This document shows positions 17,762 to 26,056 of a stretch of 64,000 bases of DNA, piece after piece. The stretch's first letter is position 1. Each line of letters opens with the position of its first letter. Under the pieces are notes generated by a model that ran no database searches, had not been told where the DNA came from, and saw nothing but the letters and a program-made list of their open reading frames with translations. The position numbers were made by a program, and so were the translations under genes. Source of the DNA: Alphaproteobacteria bacterium (GTDB lineage Bacteria > Pseudomonadota > Alphaproteobacteria > Micropepsales > Micropepsaceae); the NCBI GenBank assembly GCA_947465395.1, contig CANIAL010000005.1:1-64000 (forward strand), given 5' to 3'.

Positions 17762-19294
17762 ATGGCGCAGCAACGCGCCTCTTCTGTCGAGGCCTGGGGC
17801 GCCTTCGCCGCCCTGGCCGCGCAGCGCAAATTCCGCAAGACAAGCTGGCTGGCGCCGGTCTGCATCGCGCTTCTCTGCGCCAGCTTCGGCGCCGCCGCCC
17901 TGCTGCAGATGCGGCTGGACCGCGCCCATGCCGCCGCCCAGGCGCAGGCCTATGAACAAATCCGCGCCGGCGACCTGGCCCAGGCCGCTGCCGCCGGGCT
18001 TGCCCGCATGGAAGCGGCAGGCCGCCATTTCGCGGCCATGCCGGGCAGCACGCCCGACGAACCCGCCATCCGCAACATCGCCCTGACGGGCCCGGGTGGC
18101 GCGCTGATCGCCGCCAGCAATCCCGCCGCCGCTCTGCCCACCAACCAGGCCGCCAGGGTCTTTGCCTTTGGACCCCAGGCGGGCATCAGCTTCGCGGCCG
18201 GCGCGCGGCGGATCACCGTGCTGTTCGATCCGGCCGCCCTGGCGCCCATGGGCGCGCGCATGGCGCTGCTGCTGCCGGGTGGCGCTGTGCTGGCCCATGG
18301 CGCGGGCTTCACCGCGCCAACCGCCACGGTCCCCGTGCCGGGCTGGCCGCTTGCCGCCGCCACGGCGCTGGACCAGACGGCGGCGGGCTGGATGGGCGCG
18401 CTGCCGCTCTATCTCTTCGTGATCCTGGGCCCGTCCGTGGCGGGGGCCTGGCTGGCCGCTTTGCTGGTGGGCGCATTCGCCCGCCAGGAAAAGGCGCAAA
18501 GCGCGGTGCGGGCGCTGAAATCCGTGCGGCCCGTGGAAGGCAAATTGATGGTGCGCCTGGCCCTTGCCGAGCGCGCGGCGCTGGAAGCCGCCCGCTCCAA
18601 ATCCGAATTCATCGCCCATATGAGCCATGAACTGCGCACGCCGCTGAACGCGGTGATCGGATTTTCGGAAGTGATCGCAAGCGGACTTTATGGCCCGGTG
18701 GGCCATGCCAAATACGCCGAATATGCCAACGATATCGCTGGCGCCGGGCGCCAGCTTCATGCCCGCATCGGCGACATACTGGAATTCGCCAACATCGAGG
18801 CCGGGCGTCATCCGCTGTCGCTGGAGCGCGTGGAACTGGCGGCGCTGGCCGAAGCGGCGCTGGAAGACCACAAGGGCCGCGCTTTCTCGCGCCGCATAAG
18901 GCTGGACGCGGGCGCCTGCGTGCCGGGTTTCGTGCGCGCCGATCCGTTGGCCCTCAGGCGCATCCTCTCCAACCTGCTGGACAATGCCCTTTGCTACACC
19001 GCGCCCGGCGGCGCGGTGCGGCTGGAGGTACGCATGGAAGAGGGCGCGGGGCTGATCACCATTGCCGACAGTGGCATGGGCTTCAGCGGCGCGGAAAAAA
19101 ACCGCGCGGGCCGCGCCTTCCAGCGGTTCGACCGGCCCGGCACCGTGACCGGGGCGGGGCTTGGCCTGGCCATCGCCATGGAACTGGCCCGGCGCATGGG
19201 CGGGGCCATGAACCTGGCGTCTGCCCAGGGCCAAGGCAGCATCATGTCGCTGCGATTGCCCATCGCCCTGCCCGTCGGGAGCGACTCGGCTTAA
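17762..19294 (+). CDS. sensor histidine kinase (PleC/DivJ-like core)
   Basis: This 511-residue membrane kinase has a TM segment near residues 33-50, a periplasmic or sensor region of about 150 residues and a second TM near 215-240. The HisKA motif IAHMSHELRTPLNAVIGFSE carries the phospho-His at 289. The ATPase domain has N box NLLDNALCYTAPGG, G1 DSGMGF and G2 GAGLGLAIAMELA. There is no receiver domain, so a separate regulator is needed. ATG 17762 is chosen over GTG 17705, which would add an Arg-rich tail. It is monocistronic between a CtrA box and another CtrA box. Confidence 0.9.
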   Translation: MAQQRASSVEAWGAFAALAAQRKFRKTSWLAPVCIALLCASFGAAALLQMRLDRAHAAAQAQAYEQIRAGDLAQAAAAGLARMEAAGRHFAAMPGSTPDEPAIRNIALTGPGGALIAASNPAAALPTNQAARVFAFGPQAGISFAAGARRITVLFDPAALAPMGARMALLLPGGAVLAHGAGFTAPTATVPVPGWPLAAATALDQTAAGWMGALPLYLFVILGPSVAGAWLAALLVGAFARQEKAQSAVRALKSVRPVEGKLMVRLALAERAALEAARSKSEFIAHMSHELRTPLNAVIGFSEVIASGLYGPVGHAKYAEYANDIAGAGRQLHARIGDILEFANIEAGRHPLSLERVELAALAEAALEDHKGRAFSRRIRLDAGACVPGFVRADPLALRRILSNLLDNALCYTAPGGAVRLEVRMEEGAGLITIADSGMGFSGAEKNRAGRAFQRFDRPGTVTGAGLGLAIAMELARRMGGAMNLASAQGQGSIMSLRLPIALPVGSDSA

Positions 19295-19316
19295 TCTTTA
19301 ATTAACCGTGGTTAAC
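19291..19316 (+). promoter_or_regulatory. double CtrA-type box
   Basis: TTAATCTTTAATTAA is a perfect TTAA-N7-TTAA. Its second half also begins the palindrome TTAACCGTGGTTAA, giving three TTAA half-sites in 25 bp. It starts at the stop codon of the kinase gene and lies about 40 bp before the next start. Confidence 0.65.
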
Positions 19317-19354
19317 GAGGCTGTGGCGTGCTGCTTCGCGAAGGGAACAAGCGG

Positions 19355-20807
19355 GTGACGGGCCTTAAGGCATTACGCGTTGCGCTGACTGTCGCGGCGA
19401 TCCTGTATGCGGGCGCGGCGATGGCGCAGCCCCAGCAGCCTTCCTACGAAATCATCTCGCGCGACAATGGCGCGCTGGAGCTGCGCTTCCATGGCGTGCC
19501 GATGCGCGCCGTTCATGCCGATGATGCGCAGAATGCGCTGTCGCTGGATTTCCTGCAGCCGGTGGATGGCGGGTTGTTCGACCGGCTGGCGGGCGACATG
19601 CCCGACTGGATCGCCATGTCCTATGCCAATTACGACACGGGCGTGATCCGCGCCACGCGTCCCGTCACCTTCCTCACCCGCCAGGAAGGCGATGGTTTCT
19701 CGCTGCGCATGGTGCCGCGCGGCCCGGCCCCGCCGCCGCCCGGTCCCGTGGCGCTGCGCGGGTATACAGACGCCCCGCCGCCGCAAATGATGGGCCCGCC
19801 ACCTCCCCCGCCACCGTCCGGTTTCAACCGCGACAGCTTTGGCGCCGCGCGCAATTATTACGGGCTGGAGCTGGCCGTGCGCCGCACCGACGATCCCGTC
19901 TTCACGGCGGCCTATGACCGCGCCAATGCGGAAGCGGCCTCCAGCCTCAGCCTGGGCAGCGAGTGGCGATCCTTCAAGGGCGGCGACACCATCATCACCT
20001 CGGCGGCCCGCGGCCGCATCGAGCTGGGCGGCGGCGCCACCCTGCTGGGCAATCTCTTCGACACCGACGTCAAGGGTGACGCGGTGCGCCTGCCGGGCGG
20101 CACCTTCGCCGCCTATGACAATAATGTGCTTTCCGGCAGCGGCGGCATCGCCGCCGAATTGTGGGGCGGGCAGGAACTGCATGCCCTGGTGATCGGCGGC
20201 AACGGCATTGTGGGCGGCCAGATCGGCATCCTGGCCGATGGCGCCGACGGTTTCTGGAACGCCGATCTCATGATCCGCAATCCCGACATGACCACGCCGC
20301 AGGCGGTTGCCGCCCATGCCCAGCGCGACGAGGTCCAGGCGGGCATCCAGCGCCATCTGGGTTACGGGCTGTGGGGCGGGCTGGAACGCCAATTTGCGCT
20401 GGAGCGCCAACCTGGGCGGCGTGCTGGCGGGCATCGCCTATGACGGCATGGGCGATTACCGGGTGGACCAGCACACGCGCACGGGATCAGCGCCCAGCCC
20501 CTATGTGCCGCTGTCTGTGCGAGACATGGAAGTGCATAGCGGCACGGTTTCCGTGTCCAACAATTTCTGGGACGCGCTATGGCTGGATCTGTATGGCGGC
20601 TATTCGATTGACCGCTTCGCCAATGACGGCGCCATCTATGGCGGGGCGCTGCATTACCGCCCCACGCCGGGCGTGGATTTGGCGCTGGGCGTGCGCCACA
20701 CCGAGGTGTCCCTGCTGCAAGGCGAGACGGCGCCGGAAACCAGCGCGGGGCTGACCCTGTCGCTGGGCTTTGGCGGCGCACCGCGGGCGCACTTCCTCAG
20801 CTATTAG
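19355..20807 (+). pseudogene. exported outer-membrane-type protein with an internal frameshift
   Basis: The gene starts at GTG 19355 (AGGGA seven bases upstream; a further GTG at 19328 is less likely). It encodes a signal peptide ending GAAMAQ, an N-terminal domain of about 110 residues, a Pro-rich linker with runs of six or seven prolines, and a long beta-rich domain of alternating aromatic and small residues, typical of outer-membrane barrels. At about 20378-20386 (GTGGGGCGGGCTGG) the frame shifts by one base. The original frame goes on to a stop at 20443, while the barrel continues in the next frame to 20807 and ends with aromatic HFLSY. One extra G in the run explains the break. It is either a real lesion, phase variation or a sequencing error. 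The family is not recognised. Confidence 0.75.
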
Positions 20808-20814
20808 AAAAGAA

Positions 20815-20850
20815 AAAGGCGGGGCCACCTGATCTTGGTGGTCCCGCCTT
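20815..20850. terminator. bidirectional rho-independent terminator
   Basis: AAAGGCGGGGCCACC and GGTGGTCCCGCCTTT form a 15-bp stem with one mismatch and a 6-7 nt loop, flanked by A and T runs on either side. It lies between the convergent barrel-protein gene and speD and would stop both transcripts. Confidence 0.85.
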
Positions 20851-20874
20851 TATTCCTTGCGCAGCAGGCGTTCC

Positions 20875-21354
20875 TTAGAGAACGCCGCGCTTGTGTTCGC
20901 CAACCACCACGCGGCCGGGCTCGAACGCCTTCTTGAAGACGTCCAGGGCCTTGCGGGGTTCGGCATCGCCGCACATGAACACGTCGAACGCGGCATAGCC
21001 CTTTTCCGGCCAAGTGTGGACGGAGATGTGGCTTTCGGCCAGCACCGCCACGCCGGAGATGCCGCCGCCGTCTTCGAACTTGTGCAGGTGGATATGCAGC
21101 AGGGTCGCGCCCGCCGCCGCCACCGCGTCGATCAGGGCGGTTTCGATGCGTTCGCGGTCGTCCAGGCCCTTGGCTTCCCACAGATCAATGATCACATGGC
21201 TGCCGGCATAGACCAGGCCGTTGCGGTTGATGAAATGATCCTTGTGGTCGTCATTCGACGCAGCCACCACGACCGGACGCGGCGCCTTGGAGGCGCGCGG
21301 CTTGATTTCTTTTTGCGGGATTTTATTCGCCGCCACCAGATTCAGTCGAGCCAT
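20875..21354 (-). CDS. speD: S-adenosylmethionine decarboxylase proenzyme
   Basis: This 159-residue proenzyme makes decarboxylated SAM, the aminopropyl donor for spermidine. It self-cleaves before Ser108 in LAESHISVHTWPEKGYAAFD, giving the pyruvoyl cofactor. Other core motifs are GSHVIIDLWEAKG and HLHKFEDGGGISGVAVL. The N-terminus is about 35 residues longer than the usual class 1B bacterial enzyme, basic and probably disordered. It is divergent from speE; the two share a 404-bp spacer with hairpins near both starts. Confidence 0.95.
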   Translation of the reverse strand: MARLNLVAANKIPQKEIKPRASKAPRPVVVAASNDDHKDHFINRNGLVYAGSHVIIDLWEAKGLDDRERIETALIDAVAAAGATLLHIHLHKFEDGGGISGVAVLAESHISVHTWPEKGYAAFDVFMCGDAEPRKALDVFKKAFEPGRVVVGEHKRGVL

Positions 21355-21425
21355 CGAGCACCTACCCGTCTTGGAGTTGACACCTAACGCCTTGGCCTTG
21401 CGGACTTCCGGACGCGCCTAAAGAA

Positions 21426-21460
21426 GAAAGCGACGCACGGGGTCACCCGGTCGCCGCTTT
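21426..21460 (-). promoter_or_regulatory. hairpin in speD leader
   Basis: AAAGCGGCGACC and GTCGCTTTC on the minus strand close a stem with an inner GGGT/CCCC helix. It lies 72-106 nt upstream of the speD ATG. No downstream T run is seen, so it is not an obvious terminator of the upstream type; a regulatory role in the transcript is inferred. Confidence 0.35.
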
Positions 21461-21670
21461 GTCCGGCTTTTTTTCTCGCCGGGTCAACTGCGGGATAGGG
21501 CCTACCGACCCCCCATGCAAGAAGAAATTTCCTCTTAGGCCAATTTTTTTCCCCGGCGTGTCTGCTTGCGCCTTCGCCAGCGACGATGCCAGCGACGCCA
21601 AAAGCACTGTCACAATAGCTCTGCCAAGCAAAAGCAGTGGCCGAAAAATGGCGGTATCGCGCCAACTTTT

Positions 21671-21735
21671 GTCCACAGCAAGCTGTTCAGCAGCGGCGGT
21701 GGACAGCGAAGCAGACGCGCCCTATACGGCGCGTC
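21671..21735 (+). promoter_or_regulatory. structured speE leader
   Basis: Two hairpins stand in series: GTCCAC (21671-21676) with GTGGAC (21699-21704), enclosing GCTG-CAGC, then GACGCGCC (21714-21721) with GGCGCGTC (21728-21735) around a six-base loop. The second ends 23 nt before the speE ATG, whose Shine-Dalgarno is AAGGA. A polyamine- or SAM-linked control is possible but unproven. Confidence 0.4.
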
Positions 21736-21758
21736 GCCACACACCTTAAGGAAAGCTT

Positions 21759-22646
21759 ATGGCCCGGCCCAAGCCCGTTAAGACCAAGCCCAGCTCCGTC
21801 AGCGAACGCCTGCACAAGGGTTACGCGCAGTCCATGGAGGTGAGTCGCGTCCTGGCCGACGAGCAGAGCAAGTACCAGCACATCCGCATCTTCGACACGG
21901 TGGCCAATGGCCGGGTGATGACCCTGGATGACATCGTCCAGATCACCAGCCGGGACGAAAGCGCCTATGCCGACATGCTCACCCACCTGCCCATGCTGGA
22001 GCATGGCAAGGTGGAGCGGGTGATGATCGTGGGCGGCGGCGACCTGTCCATCGCCGACGAGGCCCTGAAGCACCGCCACGTCAAGGAAGTGGTGTTGGTG
22101 GACATTGACGGGCGGGTGATCGAGCTGTGCAAGAAGCTGTTCGGCGACATCAACGCCAAGGCCTTCAAGGACAAGCGCATGACCATCGAGGTGGCCGATG
22201 CCTTTGAATATCTGGGCCGCAAGAGTTCCAGGAACCGCTTCGACCTGATCATCGCCGACCGCCCCGATCCGGTGGGTCCCGGCAAGGCGCTGTTCGGCGA
22301 GACTTTCTATGACCGCATCAAGGGCGCGCTGAAGCCCGGCGGCTATGCCACCTTCCAGACCGGCGTGCCGTTCTACCAGCCCTGGGAGATCACCGAGGCG
22401 CTGGCAGACCTCAAGCGGTTCTTCCCCCGCTCCGGCCTCTATCTGACGGTGGTGCCGACCTATATCGGCGGTTTCATGGCGCTGTCCTGGGCCTGCAAGG
22501 GCAGCAAGGCGCTGGGAACCCCGGCCGGCATCAGGAAGGCGGCGGCGGCCTTCAAGAAGGCGAAGCTGAAGTGCGATTACTACAATCCGGCAGTCCACGC
22601 CGCCGCCTTCGCGCTCCCCAACTGGATACAAAAGCTGGTCCCCTGA
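21759..22646 (+). CDS. speE: spermidine synthase (polyamine aminopropyltransferase)
   Basis: This 295-residue enzyme transfers aminopropyl from decarboxylated SAM to putrescine. The core is intact: RIFDTVANGRVMTLDDIVQ, the GGGD motif in VMIVGGGDLSIADEALKH, DIDGRVIELCKKLF, and the catalytic region IIADRPDPVGPGKALF followed by FYDRIKGALKPGGYATFQTG. There is a basic N-terminus of about 20 residues before the first core helix. It is divergent from speD, its substrate supplier. A DUF4345 gene follows after 13 bp. Confidence 0.93.
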   Translation: MARPKPVKTKPSSVSERLHKGYAQSMEVSRVLADEQSKYQHIRIFDTVANGRVMTLDDIVQITSRDESAYADMLTHLPMLEHGKVERVMIVGGGDLSIADEALKHRHVKEVVLVDIDGRVIELCKKLFGDINAKAFKDKRMTIEVADAFEYLGRKSSRNRFDLIIADRPDPVGPGKALFGETFYDRIKGALKPGGYATFQTGVPFYQPWEITEALADLKRFFPRSGLYLTVVPTYIGGFMALSWACKGSKALGTPAGIRKAAAAFKKAKLKCDYYNPAVHAAAFALPNWIQKLVP

Positions 22647-22659
22647 CTTACTGTCGGGC

Positions 22660-23052
22660 ATGACCGAGAAACGCGCCCTGCAATTCGCCATAGCTCTTGC
22701 TGGCCTGGTGCCGGTCTCGGCGGGCGGACTGGGCGCGGTCTGGCCCGAGGCGCTGAGCCTGGCTGGGCGCGGTGAAGCCCTCAGCCATCTGTCCTATCTC
22801 AGCGGCCTGCTGCTGGGCCTTGGCCTGGCTTTCTGGTCCACCATTCCGTCCATCGAACAGCGCGGCCGCATGTTCGGCATGCTGGCCGCCATCGTGACGC
22901 TGGGCGGGCTGGCGCGTCTGGCGCTGGCGGCCCGGCTGGGCGTCTGGGGGCTTTCCACGACATTGCCGCTGGTGATGGAACTGGGCGTCACGCCCGCGCT
23001 ATGGCTCTGGCAGCGGCGGATATCCCACTCTTTCAATTCTTCGCCGGAATGA
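22660..23052 (+). CDS. DUF4345 small membrane protein
   Basis: This 130-residue protein has four hydrophobic segments (about 8-30, 42-60, 68-90 and 98-116) and a short polar C-terminus. The pattern LSYLSGLLLGLGLAFW and GLARLALAARLG fits the DUF4345 family of small polytopic proteins of unknown function. It is only 13 bp after speE and may share its transcript. Confidence 0.75.
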   Translation: MTEKRALQFAIALAGLVPVSAGGLGAVWPEALSLAGRGEALSHLSYLSGLLLGLGLAFWSTIPSIEQRGRMFGMLAAIVTLGGLARLALAARLGVWGLSTTLPLVMELGVTPALWLWQRRISHSFNSSPE

Positions 23053-23087
23053 CCATCTTTCTGTCTTGAAACACTGGAACCTGTCTC

Positions 23088-24041
23088 ATGGCATTGATCG
23101 GTCCCGGCGGGCGGCCCCTGTCCACCTCTGCTGCTCCGGCTGGCAGCAATCCCGCCATCAAGGACACCACCCTGGCCACCTTCACCGCCGACGTGCTGGA
23201 GGCCAGCGCCAAGGTTCCGGTGATCGTGGACTTCTGGGCGCCCTGGTGCGGCCCCTGCCGCACGCTGGGTCCGCTGCTGGAAAAGGCCGTCGCCGACAGC
23301 AATGGTGCGGTGCTGATGGTCAAGGTCAACATTGACGACAATCCCGAGATCGCCCAGCAGCTTCACATCCAGTCCATTCCCACCGTCTATGCCTTCAAGG
23401 GCGGCCAGCCCGTGGACGGCTTCATGGGCGCGGTCAGCGAGGCGCAGGTGCGCGCCTTTGTCAGCCAGCTTGCCGGCGGCGATGCCGCGCACGCCCATGA
23501 CCATGGCGGGCCGGAGCATGAAGCCACCATCCTGAAGCTGGCGGATGACAGCCTGGCCGAAGGCGATATTGGCACCGCCGCCCAGGCGTATGGTCACCTG
23601 TTGCAGGACACCCCCGGCCTGCCGCGCGCGGTGGCAGGGCTGGCGGCCTGTTACCTGAAAAGCGGCGATGTGGAGCGGGCGCGCGCCACCTTGCAGCTTG
23701 TGAAGCCGGACGGCGCCGACGATCCGGCCATCCGCGCCATGGAGGCGGAGCTGAAGCTGAAACAGGCATCGGCCCCAACCGCGGGCGTGGCGGCGCTGGA
23801 AGCGCGGCTGGCGGCCGACGCCAACGACCATGCCGCGCGTTATGATCTGGCGCTGGCGCTGGACGTGGCGGGCAACCGCGACGCGGCACTGGACCAGTTC
23901 CTGGAAATCGTGCGGCGTGACCGCAAATGGAATGACGAAGCGGCCAAGACCCAAGTCATGACCCTGTTCGAGGCCATGGGTCCCACCGACCCGCGCACAA
24001 TCGCGGGGCGGCGCAAGCTTTCGTCCCTGCTTTTTTCATGA
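23088..24041 (+). CDS. cnoX: thioredoxin-TPR protein (CnoX/YbbN family)
   Basis: This 317-residue cytosolic protein joins an N-terminal thioredoxin domain (about 25-130) with active site W53-C54-G55-P56-C57 to a helical TPR part (about 140-310). In E. coli CnoX is a chaperedoxin that holds oxidised clients and passes them to GroEL or DnaK; that protein has lost the WCGPC pair, whereas this one keeps it and may be redox active. It opens a chain of five genes that overlap by 4 bp. Confidence 0.88.
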   Translation: MALIGPGGRPLSTSAAPAGSNPAIKDTTLATFTADVLEASAKVPVIVDFWAPWCGPCRTLGPLLEKAVADSNGAVLMVKVNIDDNPEIAQQLHIQSIPTVYAFKGGQPVDGFMGAVSEAQVRAFVSQLAGGDAAHAHDHGGPEHEATILKLADDSLAEGDIGTAAQAYGHLLQDTPGLPRAVAGLAACYLKSGDVERARATLQLVKPDGADDPAIRAMEAELKLKQASAPTAGVAALEARLAADANDHAARYDLALALDVAGNRDAALDQFLEIVRRDRKWNDEAAKTQVMTLFEAMGPTDPRTIAGRRKLSSLLFS

Positions 24042-24670
24042 TGCGCTATCACAGCTTCGCGGACCTGCCGGAAACGCTGCCGGTGTTTCCGCTCAGCGGC
24101 GTGCTGCTGCTGCCGCGCAGCGCGCTGCCGCTGAACGTGTTCGAGCCGCGGTACCTGGCCATGGTGGACCAGGCCCTGAAGACCGACCGGCTGATCGGCA
24201 TGATCCAGCCGCTGGAGAATGAGGAAACCGTGCGGACGCCGCGCCTGACGCAGGTGGGCTGTGCGGGCCAGATCGTTTCCTGGCGCGAGGAAGACAATCG
24301 CTATTTGATCACTTTGTCCGGTGTCTGCCGCTTTGGGGTCAAGCGCGAAGTGTCGTCGGCGCCCTATCGCGTGCTGGCCTGTGATTTTTCGCTCTTTGCG
24401 GGCGACCTGGTGGAAGGCCCCGGCGCCGATTTCCCGCGCGAGCAGCTTCTGGCGGCGCTGAAGAATTACCTGGCCGGGCGCGACATGAAGGCGGACTGGA
24501 AAAGCGTGATGACGGCGCCAGCGGAATCGCTGGTCAATGCACTTTCGATGATGTGCCCGTTCGAGCCGGCGGAAAAACAGGCGCTGCTGGAAGCGCCCAG
24601 CCTGGATGCGCGGCTTTCCACCCTGGTGGCGCTGCTAGAGCTTTCCACGCCGCGCGGCACGCTCAATTGA
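24038..24670 (+). CDS. LON peptidase substrate-binding-domain protein
   Basis: This 210-residue protein holds only the N-terminal (LAN) domain of Lon, with [30 protein letters not shown] at the start, and no AAA or protease part. Stand-alone versions are common in alphaproteobacteria and are thought to recognise protein substrates. Its ATG overlaps the cnoX stop by 4 bp, and its own stop overlaps the next TTG start. Neighbourhood with a chaperedoxin supports a protein-quality role by inference. Confidence 0.88.
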   Translation: MMRYHSFADLPETLPVFPLSGVLLLPRSALPLNVFEPRYLAMVDQALKTDRLIGMIQPLENEETVRTPRLTQVGCAGQIVSWREEDNRYLITLSGVCRFGVKREVSSAPYRVLACDFSLFAGDLVEGPGADFPREQLLAALKNYLAGRDMKADWKSVMTAPAESLVNALSMMCPFEPAEKQALLEAPSLDARLSTLVALLELSTPRGTLN

Positions 24671-24855
24671 CCGGCGCGGACCCGAAATTGCTGGAGGTGC
24701 TGGTCTGCCCCCTCACCCGCACAACCTTGCGCTATGATCAGGCGCGCCAGGAACTGGTATCGCGCGCCGCGGGCCTGGCCTTTCCCATCCTGGACGGCAT
24801 TCCGGTGATGCTGCCGGACCAGGCGCGGACACTGACGGATGATGAACGCAAATGA
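24667..24855 (+). CDS. Trm112-family small protein
   Basis: This protein of about 62 residues has the Trm112 core [37 protein letters not shown]. Only the first Cys of the usual zinc set is present, as is common in bacterial members. Eukaryotic Trm112 activates methyltransferases; bacterial roles are unclear. The best start is TTG 24667, overlapping the LON-domain stop (TTGA); no nearby ATG is in frame. It overlaps the DUF971 gene by 4 bp. Confidence 0.82.
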   Translation: MTGADPKLLEVLVCPLTRTTLRYDQARQELVSRAAGLAFPILDGIPVMLPDQARTLTDDERK

Positions 24856-25160
24856 GCTGGCCGACAGAATTGAACCTCAGCCAGGAAGGCCGCCTTCTCA
24901 CCGTCCATTCTGACGATGGTGCCACGTTGAAAGTCACCGCCGAAAAGCTGCGAGTGGAATCGCCCAGCGCCGAAGTACGCGGCCATGGCGGATCGCAAAA
25001 GCCGCCGCCGCTGACCGGCAAGGAAAATGTGCGGATCACGCGTCTGGAGCCGGTGGGCAATTATGCCGTGCGCATCGTCTTTGACGATGGCCATGACAGC
25101 GGGCTTTATAGCTGGGCGCTGCTGCGCGAGCTGGCCCAACCTTCCAAAGAAAAAAGATGA
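24852..25160 (+). CDS. DUF971 domain protein
   Basis: This 102-residue protein matches the DUF971 domain, also found at the N-terminus of gamma-butyrobetaine hydroxylase. Key parts are [32 protein letters not shown] and [25 protein letters not shown]. In bacteria the domain occurs alone or near Fe-S carrier genes, and its function is unsettled. It is translationally coupled to both neighbours by 4-bp overlaps. Confidence 0.85.
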   Translation: MSWPTELNLSQEGRLLTVHSDDGATLKVTAEKLRVESPSAEVRGHGGSQKPPPLTGKENVRITRLEPVGNYAVRIVFDDGHDSGLYSWALLRELAQPSKEKR

Positions 25161-26056
25161 ACAAGAAACCGCCGCATCCCGTCAAGAAACGGATCAGCCT
25201 GTCCAAGGTCAAGCCGGGCCAGCGGCTGGCGGTGGTGAAGGGCCAGGACAGCAGCCGCTACAAGGATTTCTATCACTTCGTCCTCACCGCCTCCTGGCCG
25301 TTTTTCATCGTGCAGCTTGGGGCGGCGTTCGTGGCGGTCAATCTTCTCTTCGCCACGCTCTATGTGCTGGACACGGACGGGCTGGTGGCGGGCGCGGACG
25401 GGCCGGTAAATTTCCTGCAGGCTTTCTTCTTCAGCGTGGACACGCTGGGCGCCGGCGCGGGCGGCGAGTTCACGGCCCACAGCCTTTACGCCAAGTCGCT
25501 GGTGGCGGGCGAAAGCTTTATCGGCATCCTGACCGTGGCGCTGTTCGCGGGCATCATGTTCGCGCGTTTCTCGCGCCCCTTTGCGCGGGTGGTGTTTTCC
25601 AACATCGCGGTGGTGACACCGTTCGACGGCGTGCCCACCTTGATGTTCCGCGCCGCCAACCAGCGCGGTGATTCCATCCTGGACGCCACGGTGAATGTGT
25701 CGCTGGCCCGCATGCACACCACCGCCGAGGGCGTCACCATGCGCCGCTTCGAGGAATTGAAGCTGATGCGTTCCAACAACCCGCTTTTCGCGCTGAGCTG
25801 GACGGTGATGCACGCGATTGACGAAAGCAGCCCTCTGTTCGGCCTCACGCCCGAGCAGATGGAGGCGCGGGACATGGAAATCGTGGTGATGCTGAATGGG
25901 CTGGACGAGATCATCGCCGACCATATCTATGCCCGCCATGCCTATTGGCATGACGAGATCGTCTGGAACCGCCGCTTCGTGGACGTGATCACCATCGCGC
26001 CCACAGGCCACCGCACGGTCAACCTGGACCTGTTCCACGACACGGTGGAGAGTTAA
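25157..26056 (+). CDS. KirBac-like inward-rectifier channel with non-canonical filter
   Basis: This 299-residue protein has the KirBac layout: slide helix with DFYH (37-40), M1 (about 45-71), pore helix AFFFSVDTL (89-97), M2 (about 114-137) ending FARFSRPFARVVFS, and a cytoplasmic Kir immunoglobulin-like domain (about 145-299) with TLMFRAANQRGDSI and ARHAYWHDEIVW. The filter, TVGYG in KirBac1.1 as I recall it, reads AGAGG at residues 99-103 in an ungapped alignment. K+ selectivity is therefore doubtful. It ends a chain of overlapping genes and shares stop bases with convergent pyrD. Confidence 0.85.
   Translation: MNKKPPHPVKKRISLSKVKPGQRLAVVKGQDSSRYKDFYHFVLTASWPFFIVQLGAAFVAVNLLFATLYVLDTDGLVAGADGPVNFLQAFFFSVDTLGAGAGGEFTAHSLYAKSLVAGESFIGILTVALFAGIMFARFSRPFARVVFSNIAVVTPFDGVPTLMFRAANQRGDSILDATVNVSLARMHTTAEGVTMRRFEELKLMRSNNPLFALSWTVMHAIDESSPLFGLTPEQMEARDMEIVVMLNGLDEIIADHIYARHAYWHDEIVWNRRFVDVITIAPTGHRTVNLDLFHDTVES

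Larger units (their letters stand above)
21355..21758. other. speD-speE divergent intergenic region
   Basis: The 404-bp spacer has no credible gene. Besides the two leader structures listed separately it holds a tandem direct repeat (GCCAGCGACG near 21579 and 21591) and C- or T-rich tracts (21530-21560). No known riboswitch could be assigned by eye. Confidence 0.5.

Noticed and set aside
21355..21758. Known riboswitch (SAM or polyamine class) in the speD-speE spacer
   Set aside because: Hairpins exist, but I could not match any conserved core of a known class, so only structure is reported.
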